DNA from: Agelas oroides | Lineage: Eukaryota; Porifera; Demospongiae; Agelasida; Agelasidae | DNA length: 64,000 nucleotides | Direction of reading: 5' to 3' | Assembly: GCA_949130485.1 (NCBI GenBank) | Contig: OX422205.1 | Coordinates: forward strand, 5,089,415-5,153,414 | Shown here: positions 37,933-48,666 of the stretch, in pieces | Numbering within the stretch: the stretch's first letter is position 1 | How the letters are laid out: each line of letters begins with the position of its first letter | Translations under genes and position numbers: made by a program | The notes under the pieces: model-generated | What the model was told of the DNA's origin: nothing | The model's input: only the letters and a program-made list of their open reading frames with translations | Database searches by the model: none

Positions 37933-40553
37933 TTAGTTTCCAAAGAGGAGCTTCTTGGCACCAGATACCATGGCAGCAAGGGGATGAGTGTTGATTTTAT
38001 GAAGAATATCCTCACATTCCTTCACTGTTGCCTGTGCAATGAAACAAATGTATAGTAATCTACTTGGACTATAAATTTCCATAGTGTCCTATTTATAAAT
38101 ACTTGCTATATACAAAATTTACCTTAACTTCCTCCTGCACTTTCTCTACGCTCTTCTGAGTCTTGCTGCTGCTAAACTTTTTCTCTTTCAGCTGCTTCTC
38201 TGTTTCCTCCCGCTGGCTGCGCACTTTAGCAATCTCCATTCTCAGAATCTTGATACGTCTGTAAACATAACAAAAGTACATGCAACCATTAATATACAGG
38301 AGATGAACAAGATTATCAAGGCCTAGTGACTGATTTGGTACAATGGCGTGATGCCATTACAAATTGACTTACTGGATCTGAGGAGCAAAAAAGGGATCTT
38401 TTTCCAGCTCATCAATAGTCCTGCAGAAATTGAGAAAGCAAAGGTGAAGGAGTTACTATGCCATGCATTGTGCAGTAAATGCTGCCATGCTTATATACAG
38501 TATCTTAAGATCATGCGTAGTCATGCTGGCGCTTTGTTGTCATAATTGCACAAAGGCTCTTTCCCTTCTTACCTTTGCCATTTGACCTCCTTTTCTCCTT
38601 TGCGCTGGGCATCCTTGAGCTTTTGTAGAGTCTGGGCCATGGCCCAGCCTTTTAGTCCTCCTCCCCATGTGGATACCCAATCTCCAAATTCCTTCACATC
38701 ATTCAGTTGGGTGGTGGCAGAGAGGGGTGTAGTAGTTCCTGCTGGGGGGAGGCTGGACAGGAGACGACTGCATGGCAGGAAAAGAGAAGACCATGATAGC
38801 TACGTACCAGCATACCAAATTTCGATAAAATCAGAGAAGAATAATACATTGGAAATCAGTAGCATGCCATTAAAACTTACTTGGTGAAGGAAGGCTGGGG
38901 TTGAAGATGTGCCTCTGTTGTTTGAGTATTCTTGTGGACATCAGTGATTGGAGGGAGGGGAGAGAATCTTTGGACTGTTGTTGGTCCAAGAGGAGTCTTG
39001 CTCCGAACACTGGTTGTGGATGAGCTTTGGGCAGTCAACACACTTCTGCTTTCTTGCACATGCATGTGTTGAGAGTCGTTTTTCCCAGGACTCGTGCTCA
39101 AAATAAAAGACTGAATGTTCCTGACAGAACGTTTCTTGTTAGCAAGACAGTGAGTGCTACTAGTGTGCTGCATCAGCATGTCCTCCTTGCTGGCGATTGA
39201 AGGCATTGCTGAAACCAACTTCATCTCGTCGTGAGGTTTCAGAACTTCCAGTTTGATGGGGCTAGATCTGCTCCTCCTAGGCATCAGTCTTGGGCCAGTC
39301 ATAGACTTGCTCATCTGCTGGCTACCTTCAGAACGTGTTGATTTGAGGGGAGTTGTGACAACCCTGTCACTGGTTGCCAAGGCAGACCTGGCCTTGTTGA
39401 TTATAGTCAGAGAGCTTTTATCCTTAGACTTGCTCTGTTTTCTGGTGGTCTTGCTGCTATTCTTCGCACATAGTCTGCCTCCTGCACTCTTGGCTTTAGC
39501 TACACATTCAACTTTTTCAGTGCTGCTGGTCACAGCAAAGCTGACAGACTTGCTTTTCTTAGAGTTGACAGTGGTGGTTGGATTTGGGCGGATAACGGAC
39601 ATCACGGTTTCAACACTCATATTGCTCTTTGACTTGCATGATGGAGACTGAGAAATGGCTACTTCATTGACGAGATCACCAGACCTTGATGGAGGAGGAG
39701 CTACAAAGGAGGGTGCCTTGGCTTTGTTGCTACCTCTTGACTTAAATCGGCGCCTTCTGATCATATCTGCTCCACGTTCTGGCATGGAGGAGTACTTTTT
39801 ATCAGATGCTAAGATGAGAGTGCGGCCCTGAAATGAGTAGTGAGAGGTAGAGTGAGATGTGCTGAGTTATTTGGAATAAAGCACTCTAGTAATACTTTCA
39901 CACTGGTATTTGTATGTTCACTCGCAAAACTTGAGCTATCACTTACATCAAATGGTCTGATTATATGTATCTCCTCAATAGGCACTACCACACCATGCAT
40001 TTCAGGACACCTGAAGAAACGCTTGTTGTCAAACAAGCCATCATGCTCACCAACTGCAGAAGATAAAAAGTATAAATATGTGATATACAGCCAGATAGAC
40101 ACAGACAGATAGACAGACAAGACAGACAGAGAGTGACTAACCAGGGTCATCCAGCTTGACTCCCACATAAATCTCTCCATTGGTGAATCTGTTATCCAGG
40201 TCCCCCACATACTTCACTATTCCAGGAAGATCCCTATGTACAAGCACTCTGTCTCCAACTCTGACATCAAATTTGATGCTCTCCTTTTGGGTCTTGGTCC
40301 AGTGTGAGGTCTTACTCAGGATGGTCTCGCATTTGGAACATGGGCAACTGTAGGCGTTGTTTCCCAGTGGAGGAATCCCCTAATGTAATGAAATAAAAAT
40401 AGGGTGAGGGAGTGAAGAGATCCTCCACTGTGGTTCTAGGTGAACTGCACAATTCACGACATAGTGCCATTGACTCACCTCGTGAGAGCCCAAATAGTTC
40501 CATTCCCCAACATCGATATCTCTTGCTTTCCTGAAACCCTGTGCTTCTGCCAT
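37933..40553 (-). CDS. CAP-Gly and coiled-coil protein, tandem copy A
   Basis: Not a family I can name. Exons 5' to 3': 40479-40553, 40142-40379, 39947-40053, 38881-39827, 38573-38767, 38373-38420, 38123-38258, 37933-38031; 1845 nt, 614 residues plus stop, all phases consistent. Exon 1 encodes a short lead with DIDVGEWN. Exons 2-3 (residues 26-140) hold a CxCxxC stretch followed by a CAP-Gly domain: GDRVLV, GEIYVGVKLDDPVGEHDG (the family's GKNDG signature as GEHDG) and RFFRCPEMHGV. CAP-Gly domains bind C-terminal EEY/F tails of tubulin or partner proteins. Exon 4 is a long Ser/Lys-rich, probably disordered region with KSVSF, which fits the PP1-docking RVxF pattern. Exons 5-8 carry a conserved WGGGLKGWAMAQ segment and a charged coiled coil (about 530-585). 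A microtubule-associated role is inference from the CAP-Gly alone. The stop lies 305 bp upstream of the PPP4R1 start codon; no AATAAA was seen on this strand in that gap. Confidence 0.85.
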
Positions 40554-40629
40554 TGCTCAGTTTCTTTCGAACACTCGGAGTCTCAAATACTGTATTAAAG
40601 TGAATGTACTGATAGCTGTCGATGCGGCT

Positions 40630-40721
40630 TTTACTCAGAATATTCTGATCTGTTATTTCAACGTTAGCGTTGGCTTTTATGCCAACCGTGTTGGCGTCCA
40701 CGCCAAAGATGTTAGCGTCGA
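40630..40721 (-). promoter_or_regulatory. Conserved upstream block of copy A
   Basis: About 90 bp that aligns with 43366-43457 upstream of copy B, in the same position relative to the start codon. The best-kept part reads TGGCGTCCACGCCA, then a 9-bp spacer and AGCGTCGACG. The first is a GGCGT-NN-ACGCC palindrome. Retained when nearby non-coding DNA has diverged, so a promoter or 5' UTR element is likely; function is inferred. Confidence 0.5.
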
Positions 40722-41122
40722 CGGGGACCAGGCGTACCCGTTCCATGATCGAGACGCTTGCTGGCAGATCAGACGCGCGCGCATAACGCATTTGCGCATG
40801 CGCGACATACATACGCGCCGCATATACGCGCTATTGCTATGGCAACCAAAAACTGTATTTCGTTACTGTGGTGACGAGATGCAGCATTCCAATATTGGCC
40901 AATAATTTATTTGTCAGCTTTTATGCGCCCTTTATCACCAGTCCTAGTTCGGTTTCCAGACCCTTCTAGTGAAGGGTCTGGGACCTCATACATACCATCT
41001 CTTGAATGTGCGTTTATTTCCAGCTAGTGTAGTTGAGACAGAGAGTCAAGTTTGATTCTGCTAATTGTGTGTTGCAAGAACGCAAATCGTAGTAAAAGGA
41101 TCAAAAATTTGCTTGTTTACTT

Positions 41123-41128
41123 TTTATT
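41123..41128 (-). terminator. Polyadenylation signal AATAAA of copy B
   Basis: TTTATT on the plus strand reads AATAAA on the coding strand, about 150 nt past the copy B stop codon. Position and sequence are typical. Confidence 0.6.
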
Positions 41129-41275
41129 GGAATAACCATAACAATTAATTTACAGTACAAGTTGCAGCACTAATAAATGAAAAAGGGAGGGATCACAAAC
41201 CATCCACACATACAAAAAATAAACAACAAAAACAATACAACAGGATGGTCTATGTTCTATAATACTGTCTGTGAA

Positions 41276-43293
41276 CTAATTTCCAAAGAGGAGCTTCTTG
41301 GCACCAGATACCATGGCAGCAAGGGGGTGAGTGTTGATTTTATGAAGAATATCCTCAGATTCCTTCACTGTTGCCTGTGCAATGGAAAAAAAACGCAGCT
41401 ATATAATCATCTAGCTGGTCAATGTACTAGTGTCAGTGAACATGTATTCTAGGTAAAAACTGAGCCTAAAATAATTGGTCAAATGCTAATTTTCAACACA
41501 GGGCAAGTTGCTATGATATTTACCTTAACTTCCTCCTGCACTTTCTCTACGCTCTTCTGAGTCTTGCTGCTGCTAAACTTTTTCTCTTTCAGCTGCTTCT
41601 CTGTTTCCTCCCGCTGGCTGCGCACTTTAGCAATCTCCATTCTCAGAATCTTGATACGTCTGTAAACATAACAAAAGTACATGCAACCATTAATATACAG
41701 GAGATGAACAAGATTATCAAGGCCTAGTGACTGATTTGGTACAATGGCGTGATGCCATTACAAATTGACTTACTGGATCTGAGGAGCAAAAAAGGGATCT
41801 TTTTCCAGCTCATCAATAGTCCTGCAGAAATTGAGAAGGCGAAGGTGAAGGAGTTACTATGCCACAGATTGTGCAGTAAATGCTACCATGCTTATACAGT
41901 ATCTTAAGATCATGCGTAGTCATGCTGGCGCTTTGTTGTCATAATTGCGCAAAGGCTCTTTCCTTTCTTACCTTTGCCATTTGACCTCATTTTCTCCTTT
42001 GCGCTGGGCATCCTTGAGCTTTTGTAGAGTCTGGGCCATGGCCCAGCCTTTTAGTCCTCCTCCCCATGTGGATACCCAATCTCCAAATTCCTTCACATCG
42101 TTCAGTTGGGTGGTGGCAGAGAGGGGTGTAGTAGTTCCTGCTGGGGGGAGGCTGGACAGGAGACGACTGCATGGCAGGAAAAGAGAAGATCATATGATAG
42201 CTATGTACACATTACAGCTTCCTTTTATCATGAACAGATTGGTAATTCATGTTGGAAACCATTATTCTACTTACTTGGTGTAGGAAGGCTGGGGTTGCAG
42301 ATGTGCCTTCATTGTTTTCTTATTGACATTAGTGATCTCAGGGAGGCGACAGACTTTCGGGACTGTCACAGGTCTGAGAGGGTAGCTGAAAGTCTTGTTG
42401 CGAATAATTGGTGAGCATTGAGAGTCTTTTTTCCCAGTACTCCTAAAAGGTTGCACAGAACGATTATCTAGAGCATGAGTGCTACCAGTGTGCTGCATCA
42501 GCATGTACATGTCTTCCTTGCTGGCGATTGAAGGCATTGCTGAAACTGACTTCATCTCGTCATGAGGTTTCAGAGCTTCCAGTTTGATGGGGCTAGATCT
42601 GCTCCTCCTAGACATCAGTCTTGGGCCAGTCAGAGACTTGCTCATCTGTTGGCTACCTTCAGAACGTGTTGATTTGAGGGGAGTTGTGACAACCCTGTCA
42701 CTGGTTGCCAAGGCAGATCTGGCCTTGTTGATTATAGTCAGAGAGCTTTTATCCTTAGACTTGCTCTGTTGTCTGGTGGTCTTGCTATTCTTCCCACATA
42801 GCCTGCCTCCTGCACTCTTGGCTTTAGCTACACATTCGAACTTTTCAGTGCTGCTGGTCACAGCAAAGCTGACAGACTTGATTTTCTTTGAGTTGACAAT
42901 GGTGGTTGGCTTTGTGCTGTTGCATGACGGAGACAGAGCTTTTTCTTCAACAAGAACACCAGACCTTGACGCAGGCGGAGCTGGGAACCGGGAGGATGTC
43001 CGGGCTTTGTTGCTACCTCCAGCTGACTTGAAGATGCGTCTTTCGGTCATATCTGCTCCAAGTTCAGGCATGGAAAAGTACTTACTGGCAGCTGCTGAGT
43101 TCTGTGTGAGGATGCGGCCCTGAAAGGAGGAATAAGAATTCATGTGAATACGATCACGCAAACAATACAAGGATAGATAATACAGGTATGGAGGAGAGGG
43201 GGGGTGGGTGTTCTTGGGTTAACTCACCTTGGGTAGGTTCCATTCGCCAACGTCGATGCTGACTCGCCTCTTCGCTGCAAATCTTGCTGCCAT
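41276..43293 (-). CDS. Coiled-coil paralogue lacking CAP-Gly, tandem copy B
   Basis: Exons 5' to 3': 43228-43293, 42275-43119, 41972-42166, 41774-41821, 41524-41659, 41276-41374; 1389 nt, 462 residues plus stop. Exon 1 has SIDVGEWN like copy A, but splices directly (108-bp intron) to the Ser/Lys-rich exon that begins GRIL, equivalent to copy A's GRTL exon. The two CAP-Gly exons are absent and the short intron has no room for them; the frame is kept because that cassette is bounded by phase-0 introns in copy A. The Ser/Lys-rich exon is shorter and diverged at both ends, while exons 3-6 and their introns are nearly identical to copy A. KSVSF (RVxF-like) is kept. A canonical AATAAA on the minus strand lies at 41123-41128, about 150 bp past the stop. 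The start codon is 282 bp from the divergent CBFA2T start. Function unknown; without CAP-Gly it presumably keeps only the coiled-coil interactions. Confidence 0.85.
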
Positions 43294-43574
43294 TGTCAGG
43301 TTCTTGGAACAACTCGACGCTTGAGTACTCGGACTGGATGTAGACAAATAGTTGTTGATGAGACTTTATCTCAGAATATCCAACTGTTCTGTCGGCGTTC
43401 ACGTTGCCTTTTATGCCGAAGGTGGTGGCGTCTACGCCAAAGATGTTAGCGTCGACGCTTACGCCATAGATAATAGAGTCGTTACGACTCTATTATCTAT
43501 GCGCGCTTACGCTCTCCATTTTTTGTGAGACGCGACGCGACGCGCGATACGTACGCGGGCGCCAGGCATATCGC
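43294..43574. promoter_or_regulatory. Divergent promoter of copy B (-) and CBFA2T (+)
   Basis: Only 281 bp separate the two predicted start codons. The stretch is rich in CpG, most densely at 43500-43610, unlike the AT-richer intergenic DNA around it. It holds a block shared with the region upstream of copy A (43366-43457) and a perfect 37-bp palindrome (43465-43501). A shared bidirectional promoter is inferred from this arrangement; no TATA box was recognised. Confidence 0.6.
43465..43501. repeat. Perfect 17-bp inverted repeat with 3-bp loop
   Basis: Arms CATAGATAATAGAGTCG and its exact reverse complement around TTA, inside the divergent promoter. It could be a cruciform or hairpin, a dimeric factor site, or a tiny MITE remnant. 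It is not present upstream of copy A. Confidence 0.8.
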
Positions 43575-46500
43575 ATGGCGGCGAGGCCGGGTACGTGCGC
43601 GCGCCGCACAATAATTCAAAATTTTGTTTCCTTTTTATTAGAATAAAAATAATTGCATGTAGATTTACGGTTGCAGTACTGAAAAAGTAATGAATATTTC
43701 CCCAGGCAATAAAGAGGGAAGCAATTAATGACAGAGAGCGGCGTGTTTAGGTGACAGGGACTACCTTTGTCGACTACCCCAGCAGCAGAACACCAAATTG
43801 ATCCTGAGGGACGAATGGCCTATCCTATAATCACCTAACAAAGGCAAGATTACAGCTATTGGGTAGCATTCTCTGTCTTTAGGGGTCAATAATTAGAATG
43901 CCCAGTAGTGTGGAATAGTCTGAGCTAACTGTGCATGCATTTTCTCTTATTCAAAGAACTACTTACAATTAGTAGTACGCTGAATAAAGGGTCATGCAGA
44001 ATTTCTTAGTATGTGGACAGAGAACGGAATGCAAACACTTTGAATATAATTTGTAGGCAGCCATTTGTGACTACTTCCTCGTGTTTTCAGAGATCAGATC
44101 AGTGACTCTTTGTGAATGAAGTAGGCAGCGCCATGAAGGCACCTATCTATGTACTGTGCTTGCCTTTTTTGAATTATGCGTACAAATGGGTGTGCCTGTT
44201 GTTTTTCATCAAAAATGCATATCTGCCATTGTAGTGTTCCTCTGTCCTGTCTTTGTGTATGTCAACAGACCAGCAAAGTATCTTAAAGGCAATGGAAGGT
44301 TCTCATGGCGACAATGGAACAGCAGACAACATGCATTCGGCAATACCACCAAGAGCTACCAACTCTGAAATGCATAACGATAGTGCCAAGGTCACTAGTG
44401 CGCCCATTGACTTGACCACACCCCCTCTCACGCCACCAAGAGAACATTCCCCTGCTGATGGTCCCAGTAGAAAGGTGCCGCCATTGGAGCCCAGTTCTAC
44501 CTTACCTGTAGCAATGGAAGAGGTTGACAGAGAGGAGGAGGAAGAGGAAGGAAGAGAAGGAAACACTACCTCCTCAAATCCTCCAGCGTTAGTTGAATGT
44601 GAAGATATTGGTGATGTAGCAGAGGAAGTGGAGGAAACCATGGAAGAATCAGAAGGACATATTTTAAAGTTGGAGGAGGAGGAGGAGGAGGAGGGGGGGG
44701 AAGCAGTAGCACTATCAGAGGGGCCAGAACAACAGGTTTTGAAGGTGGAGAAGAAAGAGGAAGAAGAAGAAGTTACAGAGCTATTTGAGGGGGCAGAACA
44801 GCAGGTCTTGGGAGAGGAAGCAGAGGAGGAAGATGTTGAGGAGAAGAAACCGTTAGTAGAAGGAGGAGAGGTGGTAGCAGAGCAGCTATTGGCGAGGGAA
44901 TTAGAGCGTTCGGAAGAGGTGTCCAGCAGCACCAAGGAAGAGGAAGAGCCTTCAATGCTGGTTATCGACGTTCCTGAACCTTCTAGTCTTCCTTCCCCTG
45001 CAGCCCAAGAGCTGGGTGTGGTTTTGGACAGAAAGGGTGGCAGCCCTCCACCTCGGAGTGGTCAAAACATGGGTACAAATGGCATGGTTTCTTCAGAGCC
45101 ACCGGATGACAAGGATGATGACTCTGACAAGGATAATGACTCTGACAAGGAAGAAGAATTGATGGAGATATCATTTGAACTAGCCTCTTCGGACCAAGAC
45201 AGTTCAACAGAGAGTGATAATGAGGGCCAGTCTACCACAGTGCCCCGAAAGGCGACACCACCGTTGCTTTGTGAAGGCAGCAAGGTGGATGGTGGTAAAG
45301 ACATATCACCAGAGTCAGCAAATGTAGTTCGAGAAAACCACATGGACGAGAAAGGCAAGGAGGGGGAGACACCGAAAGTGAGAAGTCAGGAAGACCAAAA
45401 AGTAAAGGAGCGGCCAACTCAGGTTCTTTCCGATGGGGTGCTAGGGGATGAGGAGGTGGGAGGGAACTCGGCAACACCCAGCGTGCGTCAGGTAGCCAAG
45501 TTGAAGCGTTTTTTTACCACGTTGCAGCAGTTTGGGAACAACATGTCTAGTGAGGCTGCTGAGCAAGTGCAGGAGCTGATTACGGCTCTCGTGGTAAGCA
45601 GGCAAGGGTATGATATCCTTGGGTGCCCAAGAGAAAAGGAAGGAGGGACTGCATTTTCTCCCCCCCCTTCTCTCTCTCTTAGTAACATTCTTGACCACCC
45701 CCCACTCTCTTTACATGTTACAAAGGCCAATTACTCAAATTACCAGGGTGAAATACATAGTACATGGGCAGATTATCAGGCAAATATATCTGAGAGAAAG
45801 TGGGAGGAGTGCACAAACTAATTGGCTTCCAGACTCTGAACCATATTCATAGTAAGGTAGGTACAGACAACCTGAAAGCAGCGCCTGTTTCGTTTTGTTT
45901 TTGTTTTTGTTTTTTTCTGTGCTAACAAAACAAAGCAGAATTCTGCATTTGATGTACAGGTTTGCAATGTTTGCAATGTGCCAACTTTTTGCATTCCTCC
46001 TTCTGTATAGAATGGTACAGCGACAATTGAGGAATTCCACCAGGAGATCCAAACTGTCACGAACCACCCCCTGAAGGAGTTCATCATTCCCTTTCTCAGG
46101 GTAGGTTGTAGGTTGGAGGAGAGGGTGGAGAGGAGGGAGGGAGGGAGGGAGGGAGGTAGGTAAGTAGGTAGGGAGGGAGGGAGGGAGGGAGGGAGGGAGG
46201 GAGGGAGGGAGGGAGGGAGGTAGGTAGGTAGGTAGGTAGGTAGGTAGGTAGGTAGGTAGGTAGGTAGGTAGGTAGGGAGGGAGGGAGGGAGGGAGGGAGG
46301 GAGGGAGGTAGGTAGGTAGGTAGGTAGGGAGGGAGGGAGGGAGGGAGAAGAGAAGAGGAGAGGAGGTAGGAAGTGGATAAGGGAAGGGGAAGAGCTGGCT
46401 ACCCCCCTCAGAAAGGTCGCTGTGGTAATGTGATTGGTTGGGTGATCATCTGGTGTGTTGGAGCAGTGGGGCTTTGATAGCAGTGCAACATGCCTTGTGG

Positions 46501-48593
46501 TTGTCTGTTGGCTAGTTAGTGCACACAGTGGGAGTGTCTTTTGGTGCTAGGTCAATTTCTTGTGTAAACTTACTCCCTAATGGTTCGGTGTTAAAATAAT
46601 AATCCTTTGATTACTGCTGGTCTGATGAATACCTAAACATCGACCTACCTGAGGGGTGGTAGCATTAGTCTCGTTCCCAGACCGCATTTTTCGTGTGTGC
46701 CTGCCGGAAAAAAGGGTCTGGTGAACTGCCTATTCCGTTTTCGTTCAAGTGCACTGGAATGCTGGCGCATTGTTCTTTTCTAATTTAACGCTTGATGTCA
46801 TCGAAGATTGCATTCCACATTGCGTGCCAACGATCTACTAGCGAAATGGACATTGATCGGGCAACCCTAGCTGCCGTGAGTAGACTAGGCTATTATATCT
46901 ATCGAAAGGAGCACGAGTAGGCTGTCTAGGAGTTTGCTGTTTACTAGAGCGCTTTTGAATTCACAATCCAGTTGACATGATGTCACAATAGTTTCAAAAT
47001 ATTGGAACCAAAACGGTATAGGCAGTTCACCAGACTATTTTCCCGCTCGGCGAAAAGTTGTCTGGGCACGAGACTAGTACAGCATTGGGCAACACCTCAG
47101 TGGGAGTAGCCTCGTACCCAGGCCGCTCGTAGGAGAAATGGCCTGGGTACGAGGCTACTCCCACTGAGGTGTTGCCACGGCCTGGGTACGAGGCTACTCC
47201 CGCTGAGGTGTTGCCACGGCCTGGATACGAGGCTACTCCCGCTGAGGTGTTGCCACGGCCTGTGTACGAGGCTACAGTGGGAGAGGAGGTGTAATAGCAA
47301 CATTTTATTATGTCCCCTATGTAATAGGTACCATTGCCTGACATAATTGCCAAGTCCTTAGCATGAAACAATTAATGTCGCTGCATGTCTAGATCGATCT
47401 TGACTAGAGTTTGTATGCAAGTGTGGCAGTCCCAGATGGAAATGGCCATGTAGATTATTCTGTAACACATCATAGTGTTTGAAGCACTGTACTGCTGAAG
47501 TAGCTTCCACTGAGGGTGGGGCTCATACAGACTTCCTAGAAACATCGGAAATTTCAAAGCATGTATGAGCTGCGTCCCTAACAAATGCTCGCACACTACG
47601 TACGCACATCAAACCCAGTGATGTGCTTGAAATGTGCAACGTTAAGAAAATTTCTATCTGAATGCCACATGCCTACAATCGTAGCACACTGGATTAACAG
47701 TGCTGCCAACCTATGTGCAGCAGGAAACCATTTTACCTTAACTTCAGTACCAATGATAGTGATATTTGTGGTGTTTGTGGTGTGCATTAAATGGAAAGTG
47801 ACCTGCCTTGAGTATTTCTTCTGATGTGTCTGTGCAGCCTGGTGGTAATTTTCCACCTTACGGTTTTTATTTACACATTCTCAGGTGTAAAGTAGATATG
47901 ACTATATGATACAAACTGCTGTAAATGTGAAACTTTCAGCTAATTTTTATGTTAAAAATAATTCACACTTAGTTATTGAGCCAATGTCGCTATACATACA
48001 TGCAATCTTTCAAGTGTTGTCAGTGTGTGTGTGCGAGTGATTATCTGTCCTGTTACTCCTTCAGGAAAGCTTGGACTTATTCCGTAAAGAGCTGAAAGAC
48101 TCTTCACAGGCCCTGTCAGACATTCTTGGGGAGGCTCCCATCTCCAACTCTATGGGCCTGACCCCAACGTTAATGGACGATGAACTCCCTGTCCTCCCTT
48201 CTGCTAAACAAGGAAGCCTCTCGGTGCCGTCCACACCCACTCTACCTCCCACTACTCCTGTATCACAGTCCTCCACTACCAAGTCAACCCTCTCGACTCC
48301 AACTCAGCCCCACCCTCAACCCACTTCTGCCAACCCCCCCGCCCAGGGCTATTCTCATTTCAGTAATGCAGCTCCCATTATGAGTACAGGCTTTAGTAAT
48401 GACTTCCATGATCATGATTCCGCCTACCTACCTAGTTCATCGGCAGCCCCTGCTAGGAAGAGAGCAAGAAGATCCTCGAATGATAAAGTACCAGGGTATG
48501 TGTGTGTGTGTTGTGTGTGTGTGTGTTGTGTGTGTGTGTGTTGTGTGTGTGTGTGTGTGTGTGTTGTGTGTGTTGTGTGTGTGTGTGTGTGTG

Positions 48594-48666
<73 letters not shown>

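Noticed and set aside
40312..40812. 166-codon minus-strand frame over the copy A promoter
   Set aside because: It runs through promoter palindromes (GVDAN-type repeats come from GGCGTNNACGCC DNA) and crosses exon 1 in the wrong frame; a uORF is possible but the DNA-level pattern explains it.
44303..45730. Ser-rich minus-strand frames, including one of 210 codons
   Set aside because: Complement of the Glu-rich CBFA2T exon; GAG/GAA runs read as Ser/Leu on the other strand.
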